Part shown: one piece after another, positions 7,887-16,091 of the stretch
How positions within the stretch are numbered: position 1 is the first letter of the stretch
How the letters are laid out: each line of letters starts with the position of its first letter
Origin: DATDPY01 sp964395765
GTDB lineage: Bacteria > Bacteroidota > Bacteroidia > Cytophagales > Cyclobacteriaceae
NCBI GenBank assembly: GCA_964395765.1
Contig: CAYNCU010000013.1
Span: 1-32,305, forward strand
Direction: 5' to 3'
DNA length: 32,305 nt
Position numbers and translations under genes: made by a program
The notes under the pieces: model-generated
What the model was told of the DNA's origin: nothing
Seen by the model: the letters and a program-made list of their open reading frames with translations, nothing else
The model's database searches: none

Positions 7887-9638
7887 ATGAGGTTATCTGT
7901 TATGACCTGTTTGGTTCTTCCTATAAGTTTAATCCTATTCAGGGCCAAAGCGCAGGTTCAAGAGACCTATTGTAACCCTGTCAACCTGGATTATGCCTTT
8001 ACTCCCATTCCTGATTTTTCACAGGCAGGCCACCACAGGGCCACTGCTGACCCGGTAATCGTATTGTATAAGAATAATTATTTTCTTTTCTCCACTAACC
8101 AATGGGGCTACTGGTGGAGTTCCGACATGCTTTCCTGGAAATTCATTCCCAGGAGATTTCTAAGACCCTGGAATAAAGTATATGATGAGCTTTGTGCCCC
8201 GGCCGTTTGGACCTCTGCCGATACCCTATTCGTAGTCGGATCTACCTATTCAACCAGTTTCACTATCTGGAGAAGCACTGACCCTTTCAAAGACGATTGG
8301 CAGATAGCGGTGGATTCCTCCAGGGCGGCGGCATGGGATCCTGATTATTTCCTCGATGATGACGGTAAACTGTACCTGTATAACGGGTCGAGTAACTTAT
8401 ACCCGATTTATGGCCGCGAGATCAACAGGACAACCTTGCAGCCTATGACACAACCGGAACCGATGATTCGCCTGGATTATCAGGATCACGGCTGGGAACG
8501 CTTCGGGGAATATAATGACAATGATTTCCTCAATCCCTTTATCGAAGGGGCATGGATGACGAAACACAACGGTATTTATTACCTTCAGTACGGTGCCCCG
8601 GGTACGGAAATTAAAGGCTATGCCGATGGGGTATATACCAGCCGGCATCCCCTGGGGCCATGGACTTATCAGGAACACAATCCTTTCTGTTATAAACCGG
8701 AAGGATTTACTACAGGAAGTGGACACGGGTCTACTTATCAGGATGTATACGGTAACTGGTGGCACGTAACAACAAACCGTATTTCAGTTAAAAATACATT
8801 TGAACGACGGCTGAGTATCTATCCGGCCGGTTTTGATACGGATAATGTTTTATATGCTAATACGTGTTTCGGGGATTATCCTACTTACCTGCCCCAAGGC
8901 ACTCAGGAGCACCTGCATGGATGTTTCACAGGCTGGATGTTACTCAACTATGAAAAACCGGTCCAGGTCTCTTCAATTTTGGGCGACCATGCCCCAAATT
9001 TAGCCGTCGATGAAGATATACGGACCTATTGGTGCGCTCAATCCGGTGATCCGGGCGAATGGATATCTTCCGACCTCGGTAAACTCAGCACTGTGAGGGC
9101 CATCCAGATCAATTATGCCGACCAGGATGTTCCCTATCTCGGGAAGAGAACAGATATCTTTCATCAATATAAAATATGGATGTCTGCAGATGGGAAAAAT
9201 TGGCAGATCCTTATAGATAAAAGCAAGAATAAAACCGATGTTCCTCATGATTATGTTGAACTTACCAGGCCGGTGAATACCCGTTTTATCAAACTTGAAA
9301 ATATTCATATGGCCGCAGGAAAATTCGCCGTCAGCGGGTTAAGGGTTTTCGGTAATGCCAATGGGCATCCTCCCGATTCGGTCAGGGGATTTGTCGCACT
9401 TCGTCAGCAATCGGATAAAAGAAACGCTTATATGAAATGGTACCCGAATACTGCCGCCTATGCCTATAACCTTTATTATGGCATCGCGCCGGACAAGCTA
9501 TACACTTCCATCATGATTTATACAAGGAATGAATATTACCTGAAATCGCTGAATCGTAATACGACCTATTATTTTGCCATCGAAGCCATCAACGAATCCG
9601 GTATCGGCCCGCGAACTCCCGTGGTTAAAATTGAATAG
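7887..9638 (+). CDS. Glycoside hydrolase family 43 with F5/8C and FN3 domains
   Basis: This is a secreted beta-propeller glycosidase, 583 aa. The signal peptide covers residues 1-22 and is probably cut after AKA. The GH43 catalytic domain spans about 45-335: the general base is D55 (ATADPVIV), the pKa modulator is in WDPDYF (D151 or D153), and the acid is E220 (FIEGAW). GH43 enzymes typically cleave arabinofuranosyl, xylosyl or galactosyl linkages in hemicellulose, pectin or arabinogalactan. A discoidin-type F5/8C (CBM32-like) domain lies at about 355-490 and probably binds carbohydrate. A fibronectin type III domain lies at about 495-583 and ends at the C-terminus. There is no type IX secretion C-terminal domain, so it probably acts in the periplasm. 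It converges with the SusC gene. Confidence 0.92.
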   Translation: MRLSVMTCLVLPISLILFRAKAQVQETYCNPVNLDYAFTPIPDFSQAGHHRATADPVIVLYKNNYFLFSTNQWGYWWSSDMLSWKFIPRRFLRPWNKVYDELCAPAVWTSADTLFVVGSTYSTSFTIWRSTDPFKDDWQIAVDSSRAAAWDPDYFLDDDGKLYLYNGSSNLYPIYGREINRTTLQPMTQPEPMIRLDYQDHGWERFGEYNDNDFLNPFIEGAWMTKHNGIYYLQYGAPGTEIKGYADGVYTSRHPLGPWTYQEHNPFCYKPEGFTTGSGHGSTYQDVYGNWWHVTTNRISVKNTFERRLSIYPAGFDTDNVLYANTCFGDYPTYLPQGTQEHLHGCFTGWMLLNYEKPVQVSSILGDHAPNLAVDEDIRTYWCAQSGDPGEWISSDLGKLSTVRAIQINYADQDVPYLGKRTDIFHQYKIWMSADGKNWQILIDKSKNKTDVPHDYVELTRPVNTRFIKLENIHMAAGKFAVSGLRVFGNANGHPPDSVRGFVALRQQSDKRNAYMKWYPNTAAYAYNLYYGIAPDKLYTSIMIYTRNEYYLKSLNRNTTYYFAIEAINESGIGPRTPVVKIE

Positions 9639-9668
9639 CCTGAAGCCGGAAGTTAAACAAGAGTGAAA

Positions 9669-9685
9669 CCTCGTAACGGACGGGG
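9669..9685. repeat. Small hairpin downstream of GH43
   Basis: CCTCGT at 9669-9674 pairs with ACGGGG at 9680-9685 (one G-T wobble) around the loop AACGG. It lies 31 bases after the GH43 stop and is not followed by a T-run. It is a weak terminator-like structure only. Confidence 0.25.
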
Positions 9686-9807
9686 TACGAAGCCGGATGT
9701 CTGAATTAAATTCCAAATCTCAACCGCCAACTTCCAAATTAAAAACTTTAAAGGGTCTAATAACCTGCTTATTTTATTTCCTGCCAATGTATCGAAGGCT
9801 GAAAATT

Positions 9808-9863
9808 GAATATTGGATATTGAATATTGGATATTGGAAATTGGATATTAAATATTGGATATT
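9808..9863. repeat. A+T-rich short tandem repeat
   Basis: The 14-base unit GAATATTGGATATT is repeated exactly at 9808-9821 and 9822-9835, followed by two degenerate copies to 9863. It fills the gap between the convergent GH43 and SusC genes and stops nine bases from the SusC stop codon. Its function is unknown; such low-complexity repeats arise by slippage. Confidence 0.8.
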
Positions 9864-9871
9864 GAAATTTA

Positions 9872-12658
9872 CTAATCCAACTTCATTTTTATCCCTAATG
9901 AAAATGATCGTGTCATTGGCCAGGTATACGGACTGTCAACCCCGGGCACAAGCACCTGTCCGCCCGATTGATACCTTACTTCAGGATCGGGGCCACTGTA
10001 TCGTGTAATGACAAACAGGTTATTACCTGCTACGAATACCTTAAATTCCTTAATACCTGCCTTTTTAAAACTTAAATCGTAACTGACCTGAAAATTATCC
10101 AGTTTCAGGTAATTGCCTTTTTCTACATAGTGACTGTTAAGGCTTCCTCCGTAATCCTGAAGATAAACCCCTGTCTCCGGGTTCTTTAAGTTTCTTGTTG
10201 ATTTCGGCAGGTTAAATTCACTGATAAGCTGTGGATGTTCATAAAAGGCCTTATAAAGATTTACAATATCATGCCCGAACATCCCCCTGAAAAATATATT
10301 GACTTCCCAGTTCTTATACCTGAGATCACTGGATATTCCGATCGCTGATTTCGGTATTCCGTTTCCAATAATAGTCTGTATGGGCCCATTGTCGCCGATA
10401 ACATCAAAATTCCAGAAACCGTCCTTGCCAACCCCGTTGGTTTTATAGCCTATGAACTGACCTACCGGTTTTCCGTCTTCTACCTTAATAACAAGTGTGC
10501 CGGGATATCTTCCGTTATCCAGGTAATAATAAGGATAATTGCTGGGCCCCAGGTAAGTATAGGGCAGCTTTACAATTTCATTTTTAAAGTACCGGCAGTA
10601 ATTGATTCCCAGGGAATAAGTGAAAAAAATTGTTTTTACGGCCTTCCAGTTAAAAGAAAATTCGAAGCCTGAATTTTTAAGTTCCCCGTTGTTCGCCCAA
10701 TAATCAAGGGAAATGCCCGGGTAGGTAGAGCCGAAAAAGTGCTGAAGTATACCCTCTGTTGTATTGGTATAGTAATCCAGACTACCGTAAATTTTTTGGC
10801 CCATCAATAAATAATCCAGCCCGAAATTGAATTCCTTTTTGGATTCCCATTTTAAATTCCTGTTTTCATTCTGATCCAGATAATAGGCTGGAATATAATT
10901 GCCGTTATAATAGATAGTACCGTAATAAGAAAAAAGATTCTCTGACATATTACTGGCAGGCAGGTTATTACCTGTTTTTCCGAATCCTGCATTTAATTTC
11001 AGGCTATTACTATTCCGGCTGCTGACAAATCGCGCTAAATCTATACCAATATTTATACCCGGGAAATAGCCCCATTTATGATTGACTCCAAACCTTGATG
11101 AACCGTCATAACTTGAAACGGCGGATAAGAAAAAAGTCTCCTTCCAGGCAAAATCAGCGCTTCCGTAAAAACCAATGATCCGGTTCGAATTTTTGAAACT
11201 TTCTATGGTGCCCGTTCCGTCACTGAAATCCTTTGAAGCTCCTAAATTATTATAATTAAAAAAGTCGGTTAGGAAATTCCCGCCTGAAACATGGAAACCC
11301 TGGTTGATAAACTCCAGGTAAGAATATCCGATCCTGGTTGAGATTTTCAGTTTATTCCCTTCAATATTATGCCAGGTAAGGTACGGCTCAAATGACTTGG
11401 TAAGTGATTGACTAAAATTCTGATCGGCCAAACCTCCCGAGTAGAATCCGCTATAAAAACTGGTTGAGGCAAAATATTTACCGCTCCAGAAATTTCCGTT
11501 ATTCAGGCCATAGAAAGCGTTGAGATTCAACCCTGTGAATAGTTCATACCTGAGGTTTCCTGAAAATTGATATCGAATGTCTTTTCCGTCATTTAAATTT
11601 TCCCTGAGCATCTGCACCGGGTTATAATAATTAAAATATTCCTGGTTGAAATAACCATTCCACAATTTGAAGTCTTCAATATTATAGCCCTGCGGCAGCT
11701 CGGTATTTTTGTCGACCCGTACAGGGGCAGTAGGGTTAAAAATGGCAGCCTGGAGAATCGCATCGTCAAACCCATAGCGGGAAACCTTGTAGGTGCCGCC
11801 GAAACCAAAGGTCGCGGTCAGTTTATCTTTTAATGCTTTTTGCTGAAAATTAACCAGCCCGTTGATTTGTTTAAAACCGGTATTAATCATAACGCCCTGT
11901 ACACCCCTGTAATTAACGGAAGTATAATACCGGGAATAATGGTTGGCGCCTGATACGGAAAGGTGGTGTACCTGGGAATATGCCGTTCGTGTAATTTCAT
12001 CCTGCCAGTTGGTATTGTTCAGCAAATCGGTACCCGGATGATCGGGCAATAAATTATTGAAATTTCTCCATTCATTGACCGTCAATACCTTTTGCTCCCT
12101 CATTATATTTTCGACATTAGTATATTCCCGGTATTCAATTTGTGTGCCTTCGCTTCCTTTTTTCGTATGGACAAGGATTACGCCATTGGATCCCTGGATT
12201 CCATAAAAAGCGGTTTCAGAACAATTTTTCAGCACTTCAAATGACTCAATATCCTCAGGGTCATAATTCTCAAAGGAGGCGTTCATCATGCCATCTACCA
12301 CGATCATCGGCCGGGTCGCTCCATTAACAGAATTTAATCCCCTTATACGGATATCAAATTCTTCGTTTGGATTGTTACCGGGTTTAACGATGGATAACCC
12401 GGCCATCTTACCCTGGATCAATTGTATCGGATCATTGATGTAACCCTGGTTAAATTCAGTGTTTTTAACCGATTCGGGAAAAAGAGCGTTTTTTGAAATC
12501 AGGACAGTGTCTTTTTGCTGATTTTTCAACGAATCTCCAGGCTCTAATGCCCGCGGCAACGACTTTATCGGTAAAGTGGTGAACAGAGTTAATTGCAAGA
12601 CAAAAGTGCAAACCGAGAAAAGCGGGAGCTTCATATTATTTAAAGAAATCGTACCCAT
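9872..12658 (-). CDS. SusC-like TonB-dependent outer-membrane receptor, short form
   Basis: This is a RagA/SusC-family receptor that would import oligosaccharides or other large nutrients through a TonB-energised barrel, 928 aa. The plug domain covers about 75-170 and has the family landmarks DPIQLIQGKMAGL, IRIRGLNS, VVDGM, DPEDIESFEVLK and YGIQGSNGVI. The remainder is a 22-strand-type barrel ending in MTRSFSLGIKMKLD, typical of the SusC C-terminus. The N-terminal carboxypeptidase-regulatory-like domain found in most SusC proteins is missing: only about 40 residues separate the signal peptide from the plug. M9 (MKLPLFSVC, ATG at 12634) is the more likely start because the hydrophobic core begins there. 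No SusD follows or precedes it. The Tat-signal TIM-barrel gene lies upstream on the same strand, 196 bases away. Confidence 0.93.
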   Translation of the reverse strand: MGTISLNNMKLPLFSVCTFVLQLTLFTTLPIKSLPRALEPGDSLKNQQKDTVLISKNALFPESVKNTEFNQGYINDPIQLIQGKMAGLSIVKPGNNPNEEFDIRIRGLNSVNGATRPMIVVDGMMNASFENYDPEDIESFEVLKNCSETAFYGIQGSNGVILVHTKKGSEGTQIEYREYTNVENIMREQKVLTVNEWRNFNNLLPDHPGTDLLNNTNWQDEITRTAYSQVHHLSVSGANHYSRYYTSVNYRGVQGVMINTGFKQINGLVNFQQKALKDKLTATFGFGGTYKVSRYGFDDAILQAAIFNPTAPVRVDKNTELPQGYNIEDFKLWNGYFNQEYFNYYNPVQMLRENLNDGKDIRYQFSGNLRYELFTGLNLNAFYGLNNGNFWSGKYFASTSFYSGFYSGGLADQNFSQSLTKSFEPYLTWHNIEGNKLKISTRIGYSYLEFINQGFHVSGGNFLTDFFNYNNLGASKDFSDGTGTIESFKNSNRIIGFYGSADFAWKETFFLSAVSSYDGSSRFGVNHKWGYFPGINIGIDLARFVSSRNSNSLKLNAGFGKTGNNLPASNMSENLFSYYGTIYYNGNYIPAYYLDQNENRNLKWESKKEFNFGLDYLLMGQKIYGSLDYYTNTTEGILQHFFGSTYPGISLDYWANNGELKNSGFEFSFNWKAVKTIFFTYSLGINYCRYFKNEIVKLPYTYLGPSNYPYYYLDNGRYPGTLVIKVEDGKPVGQFIGYKTNGVGKDGFWNFDVIGDNGPIQTIIGNGIPKSAIGISSDLRYKNWEVNIFFRGMFGHDIVNLYKAFYEHPQLISEFNLPKSTRNLKNPETGVYLQDYGGSLNSHYVEKGNYLKLDNFQVSYDLSFKKAGIKEFKVFVAGNNLFVITRYSGPDPEVRYQSGGQVLVPGVDSPYTWPMTRSFSLGIKMKLD

Positions 12659-12854
12659 GGCAACGATAATTTAAAGAGCATACTACATCAAATTCGCTGG
12701 TAAAAATTGCAGATTATCCTGAGTGCAGTGCGTAGTATATATTATGGGTAAGATAGACAATTCTGCCATAGGAAGTCAGAAAATCACTAATCTGATAACC
12801 ATTTAAAACCAAACCGTTCCGTTGGCTGAAAATTATAAATCCTCCAAAGGAAAA

Positions 12855-13937
12855 TCAGGCCATCCAGGGTCTTTCTCTTTTCAAGCCGGACCTCAGAACA
12901 CCCATCAGGGTACTCACGTCTTCTTTTACCTGAAAATCAAACATGCCGAGACAAATGAAATCCGCACCCTTCTCAAATGCATATTTCATTCCTTCTGCAG
13001 GTTCAATGGCTCCTGCCGCCAGAATCTTATACGCAATCCAGGGTTCTTTGCGGTCTTTCATGAACTGAACCACTTCATCGGGGTCAGTGCACCAGATGTT
13101 ATCATTCTGGTTCACTTTGTTCGCCGACCAGTAATTGTCCTGGTGTAGTGTCTTCATCCAGAAATCGGGCTTGATCCCGAAGTCCGTACAGGCTTTTACG
13201 GTTTCCAGTTTATGTCCCCCGATTCCGGCCGGGAGATGATTTTTACGGATGAGTTCAAGGCCCTTGGCGATTTCCTCAACTTTACCTTCGGCTACCAGGT
13301 CATCGGCAATCTGGCCGTGAACATAACAAGCGGAAGCGCCGTTATCAATCGAAACCTGGATCCCTTCAGTCAGCGTCTTACCTCCGCAATCCGATATAAA
13401 TTTTATTTTGCCCAATCCCTGTTTCCAGTACTTGTTGATTACCGGGCATAAAAGGGGATTGGTAAGAAAAGCATTGATGCCGAATTTTTCTGCCAGTGTA
13501 AATGTTTCGAAAATCTTTTCATCCGTAAAATAAGTTTTAACAAGCTGCGAAACATACAATAAGTCCCTGGCATGGGCCCAGCCGCCGATTACATTACCAC
13601 CCAGGATCATACGGCTGATTTCCAGATCCCCGATGCTGGCATGGGGCACCTGAAGCTCGTCTCCAATGGCTACGGAAGTATTTACCTCCCCTCCGGTTAG
13701 CCTGTCCCTGAGGTTTTTTTCCTCAAAACTTACCCACTTTTTCTGCGTGAATACCGAGGGTAATAAAGATCCGGCGAAAGGGAGCATCGCCAGTCCGCCC
13801 AGAATTTCCCTGCGGCTGATCAGGGCATCGGTGTAACCGATCTTTCTCAGGGTTTTCGAACCATGGCTTTTGCCATTTTCCGGATTTGTCTGATTATAAT
13901 CGCGGTTAAATAGTTTTCGGAATAGTCTGTTTTTCAT
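12855..13937 (-). CDS. Tat-signal TIM-barrel protein, remotely aldo/keto-reductase-like
   Basis: The product is 360 aa. An unusually long charged leader of about 40 residues precedes a twin-arginine motif, SRREILGG (R42-R43), and a hydrophobic stretch to about residue 60, so folded export is likely. From about residue 95 the sequence reads ISRMILGGNVIGGWAH and continues with repeating beta/alpha units (FGINAFLTNP, KIKFISDCGG, SACYVHGQI, LPAGIGGHKLE, PWIAYKILAAGAI, ADFICLGMF), which fit a TIM barrel. The opening resembles aldo/keto reductases, but I do not find the Asp-Tyr-Lys-His tetrad, so redox activity is doubtful. It may instead act on a sugar derivative or be an isomerase or aldolase-like protein. 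It lies upstream of the SusC gene on the same strand. Confidence 0.72.
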   Translation of the reverse strand: MKNRLFRKLFNRDYNQTNPENGKSHGSKTLRKIGYTDALISRREILGGLAMLPFAGSLLPSVFTQKKWVSFEEKNLRDRLTGGEVNTSVAIGDELQVPHASIGDLEISRMILGGNVIGGWAHARDLLYVSQLVKTYFTDEKIFETFTLAEKFGINAFLTNPLLCPVINKYWKQGLGKIKFISDCGGKTLTEGIQVSIDNGASACYVHGQIADDLVAEGKVEEIAKGLELIRKNHLPAGIGGHKLETVKACTDFGIKPDFWMKTLHQDNYWSANKVNQNDNIWCTDPDEVVQFMKDRKEPWIAYKILAAGAIEPAEGMKYAFEKGADFICLGMFDFQVKEDVSTLMGVLRSGLKRERPWMA

Positions 13938-14121
13938 GGATATTGAATATTTTAAAAAATTATAAGCTGCTAAAAAAATCTCTATCTAAATTTAAAATAA
14001 AACCGGTGTAATTAAAATATTTTTAACAATTTTGTCTCAAAATCAGTACTTTATCTGTCCATTTTAAGCGCTTCAACGGAAGCCCGAATTTCAATTTTTC
14101 AATTTAGATTCACAATTTAAT

Positions 14122-14126
14122 AAGGA
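14122..14126 (+). promoter_or_regulatory. Ribosome binding site of the AI-2E transporter gene
   Basis: AAGGA lies about 10 bases upstream of the ATG at 14135 and supports that start. Clear Shine-Dalgarno sequences are rare in this window, so this one stands out. Confidence 0.45.
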
Positions 14127-14134
14127 ATATTCAT

Positions 14135-15214
14135 ATGCAGGAACTAAACAGGTTATCCCGGATCACAAACTGGATAATTGTCCTGGCCGCCATTACATTC
14201 AGCCTGATCTATTTCCAGGATATATTAAAGCCATTCATACTGGCTCTCGTTTTCTGGTACCTGATCTCCGATCTCCGGCAGCATCTCGCGAAAATCAAGA
14301 TTAAAAGCAGGCCTTTACCGGGTTGGTTGCGGACTACCATTGCTTTCTTGATCCTCTTTCTTTTGATTGAAGGAGCCAGTGAAATCCTTACGCGTAATAC
14401 CAAACAGATCATTAGCAAGATCCCTAATTACAGCGCAGCACAGATCAATTACATTGAAGAATTCGGTCATAAGCTCGGGATCCAGAACCTGGAAAATACT
14501 ATCCAGGAACAACTGGGGTCTATAAACGTCGGGAAATACCTGACCAATTTTCTGGATTCCCTTACCTCAATGGTTGGGAATATTATCATGATCATCGTTT
14601 ATATTATTTTCCTGCTGATTGAAGAAGCGGGATTTACCGGGAAACTGCATGAAATTCTGCAAACCAAATCCGACTATAATAACCTCGATAAATTACTGAA
14701 ACAGATCAATGTAGCCATTAATAAATATGTCACGTTAAAGACCCTGGTAAGCCTGCTTACGGCTGTTCTCAGCTTTTTTGTATTGCTTATCTTTAAGGTT
14801 GACTTTCCCTTCCTGTGGGCCTTTATTATTTTCATCCTTAATTTCATTCCTTATATTGGTTCCCTTATCGCCACGGTCCTGCCGGCTTCCTATGCCATAT
14901 TTCAATTCGGATCCTTTATGTCGTTCGTGTGGGTCTTTATTTCCATTGAGGTCATTCAGATATTAATCGGCAATTATATAGAACCTAAATTCACCGGCCG
15001 TTCCCTGAATTTAAGTCCCCTTGCGGTGGTGATTGCCCTTACCTTCTGGGGATCCATCTGGGGAATCCTGGGAATGCTTTTGTCGGTTCCCATCATGTCC
15101 ATCATTACCATTATCCTGGCGCAATTCCCTGAAACACGTTTCGTGGCGATCCTGCTTTCCGAAACGGGAAATATTGAATCGATGGAAATCGGATCAGGTG
15201 ATATAAAGGAATAA
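14135..15214 (+). CDS. AI-2E family transporter (PF01594-type permease)
   Basis: This is an inner-membrane protein of the AI-2 exporter/TqsA-like family, 359 aa, the usual size. It has an N-terminal pair of hydrophobic helices (about 12-50), a third near 65-85, and a periplasmic or cytoplasmic stretch at 90-150. A C-terminal bundle of helices from about 200 on contains the family pattern PFLWAFIIFILNFIPYIGS and later IEPKFTGRSLNLSPLAVV. Family members export autoinducer-2 or exchange Na+/H+; which applies here cannot be read from sequence. It is a single gene on the plus strand. Its stop is three bases from the stop of the convergent CAP-domain gene, with no room for a terminator between them. 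Confidence 0.9.
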   Translation: MQELNRLSRITNWIIVLAAITFSLIYFQDILKPFILALVFWYLISDLRQHLAKIKIKSRPLPGWLRTTIAFLILFLLIEGASEILTRNTKQIISKIPNYSAAQINYIEEFGHKLGIQNLENTIQEQLGSINVGKYLTNFLDSLTSMVGNIIMIIVYIIFLLIEEAGFTGKLHEILQTKSDYNNLDKLLKQINVAINKYVTLKTLVSLLTAVLSFFVLLIFKVDFPFLWAFIIFILNFIPYIGSLIATVLPASYAIFQFGSFMSFVWVFISIEVIQILIGNYIEPKFTGRSLNLSPLAVVIALTFWGSIWGILGMLLSVPIMSIITIILAQFPETRFVAILLSETGNIESMEIGSGDIKE

Positions 15215-15217
15215 AGT

Positions 15218-15928
15218 TTATTCATAATCACCGGCAAAATCCATTACGCATACATTTCTATATAAAGGATGCGGTCCGACCGATACGCCGATTTTATGAA
15301 AAGTATCATTTAACAGATTTTTACGATGTCCCCTGGAGGGTACGCCGTCATCAATTAATAGTGAAATGACAATATCACGCGCCGTACTGTTCCCGTAATC
15401 AATATTTTCGCCTACGGTTTTAAGCCATTTCCCATAGCGATTGATCCGGTCTGTCATGGTCGATCCGTCACTGCCGTTATGACCTACCTGGCCGGTCTTT
15501 TCCTGGTCCCGGGCATGATCTTTGGCGGCAAGAGATAAACCTTTTTCGGGATATAAAATAGGGACCGCTTTGCTTTTCATAAGATCTGAAAGGCAATTAT
15601 TCAACGCTTTGGTGCCTTCCTGGGTTATAATGGTTATCCTGCCAGGAATATCAAGCTTGTTCCCGTGATAATAATCACGATAGGGTTTAATATACAATTC
15701 CGCGTATCGGTGGGGATCACTTCGGAATTTATTTACTTCAAGAATAACATCTTTTTCAACCTGAGAAAGATAATTCGCGTTGCCGGCCGTATTGAGGAGT
15801 TTTAGATTCCATCCATCATCCCCCCCGGATTTAACAGGTCGTGAAGCCTGGGCTTTCAAAACAGGCGCCAAAACCTTACAGGCTAAAATTACGGAGATCA
15901 ACAGGAGGGAAAATATTCTTTTAAACAC
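15218..15928 (-). CDS. Secreted CAP (SCP/PR-1) domain protein
   Basis: The product is 236 aa. Residues 1-28 form a signal peptide; VILAC at 13-17 could alternatively be a poor lipobox. The CAP domain runs from about 55 to the end and shows VNKFRSDPHRYA, GHNGSDGS with H150, GENIDYG with E174, and SRGHRKNLL with H201. These His and Glu residues match the cavity residues of the family. Bacterial CAP proteins are extracytoplasmic, with proposed roles in lipid or polysaccharide binding, cell wall interaction or proteolysis, but no general activity is established. Start ATG 15928 gives the complete signal. It overlaps no other gene and converges tightly with the AI-2E transporter. Confidence 0.9.
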   Translation of the reverse strand: MFKRIFSLLLISVILACKVLAPVLKAQASRPVKSGGDDGWNLKLLNTAGNANYLSQVEKDVILEVNKFRSDPHRYAELYIKPYRDYYHGNKLDIPGRITIITQEGTKALNNCLSDLMKSKAVPILYPEKGLSLAAKDHARDQEKTGQVGHNGSDGSTMTDRINRYGKWLKTVGENIDYGNSTARDIVISLLIDDGVPSRGHRKNLLNDTFHKIGVSVGPHPLYRNVCVMDFAGDYE

Positions 15929-16091
15929 GGTTCCTTGGATTACATTCTTAATTAAATATTAAAATAATCAAATAATCTTAGTCATAAAAGTTGAAATTCA
16001 TCAATTATCCTTACCATTTTATGAAATTGAATACGTCCCCACTTGAGAGGACATTAAGGGGTGTGTATATCTATCTTGCAAAATGATTTTT

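Noticed and set aside
12680..12738. ATACTAC and GTAGTAT, a 7-base inverted match upstream of the SusC gene
   Set aside because: Seven bases at 45-base spacing is expected by chance in a region of this size and composition.
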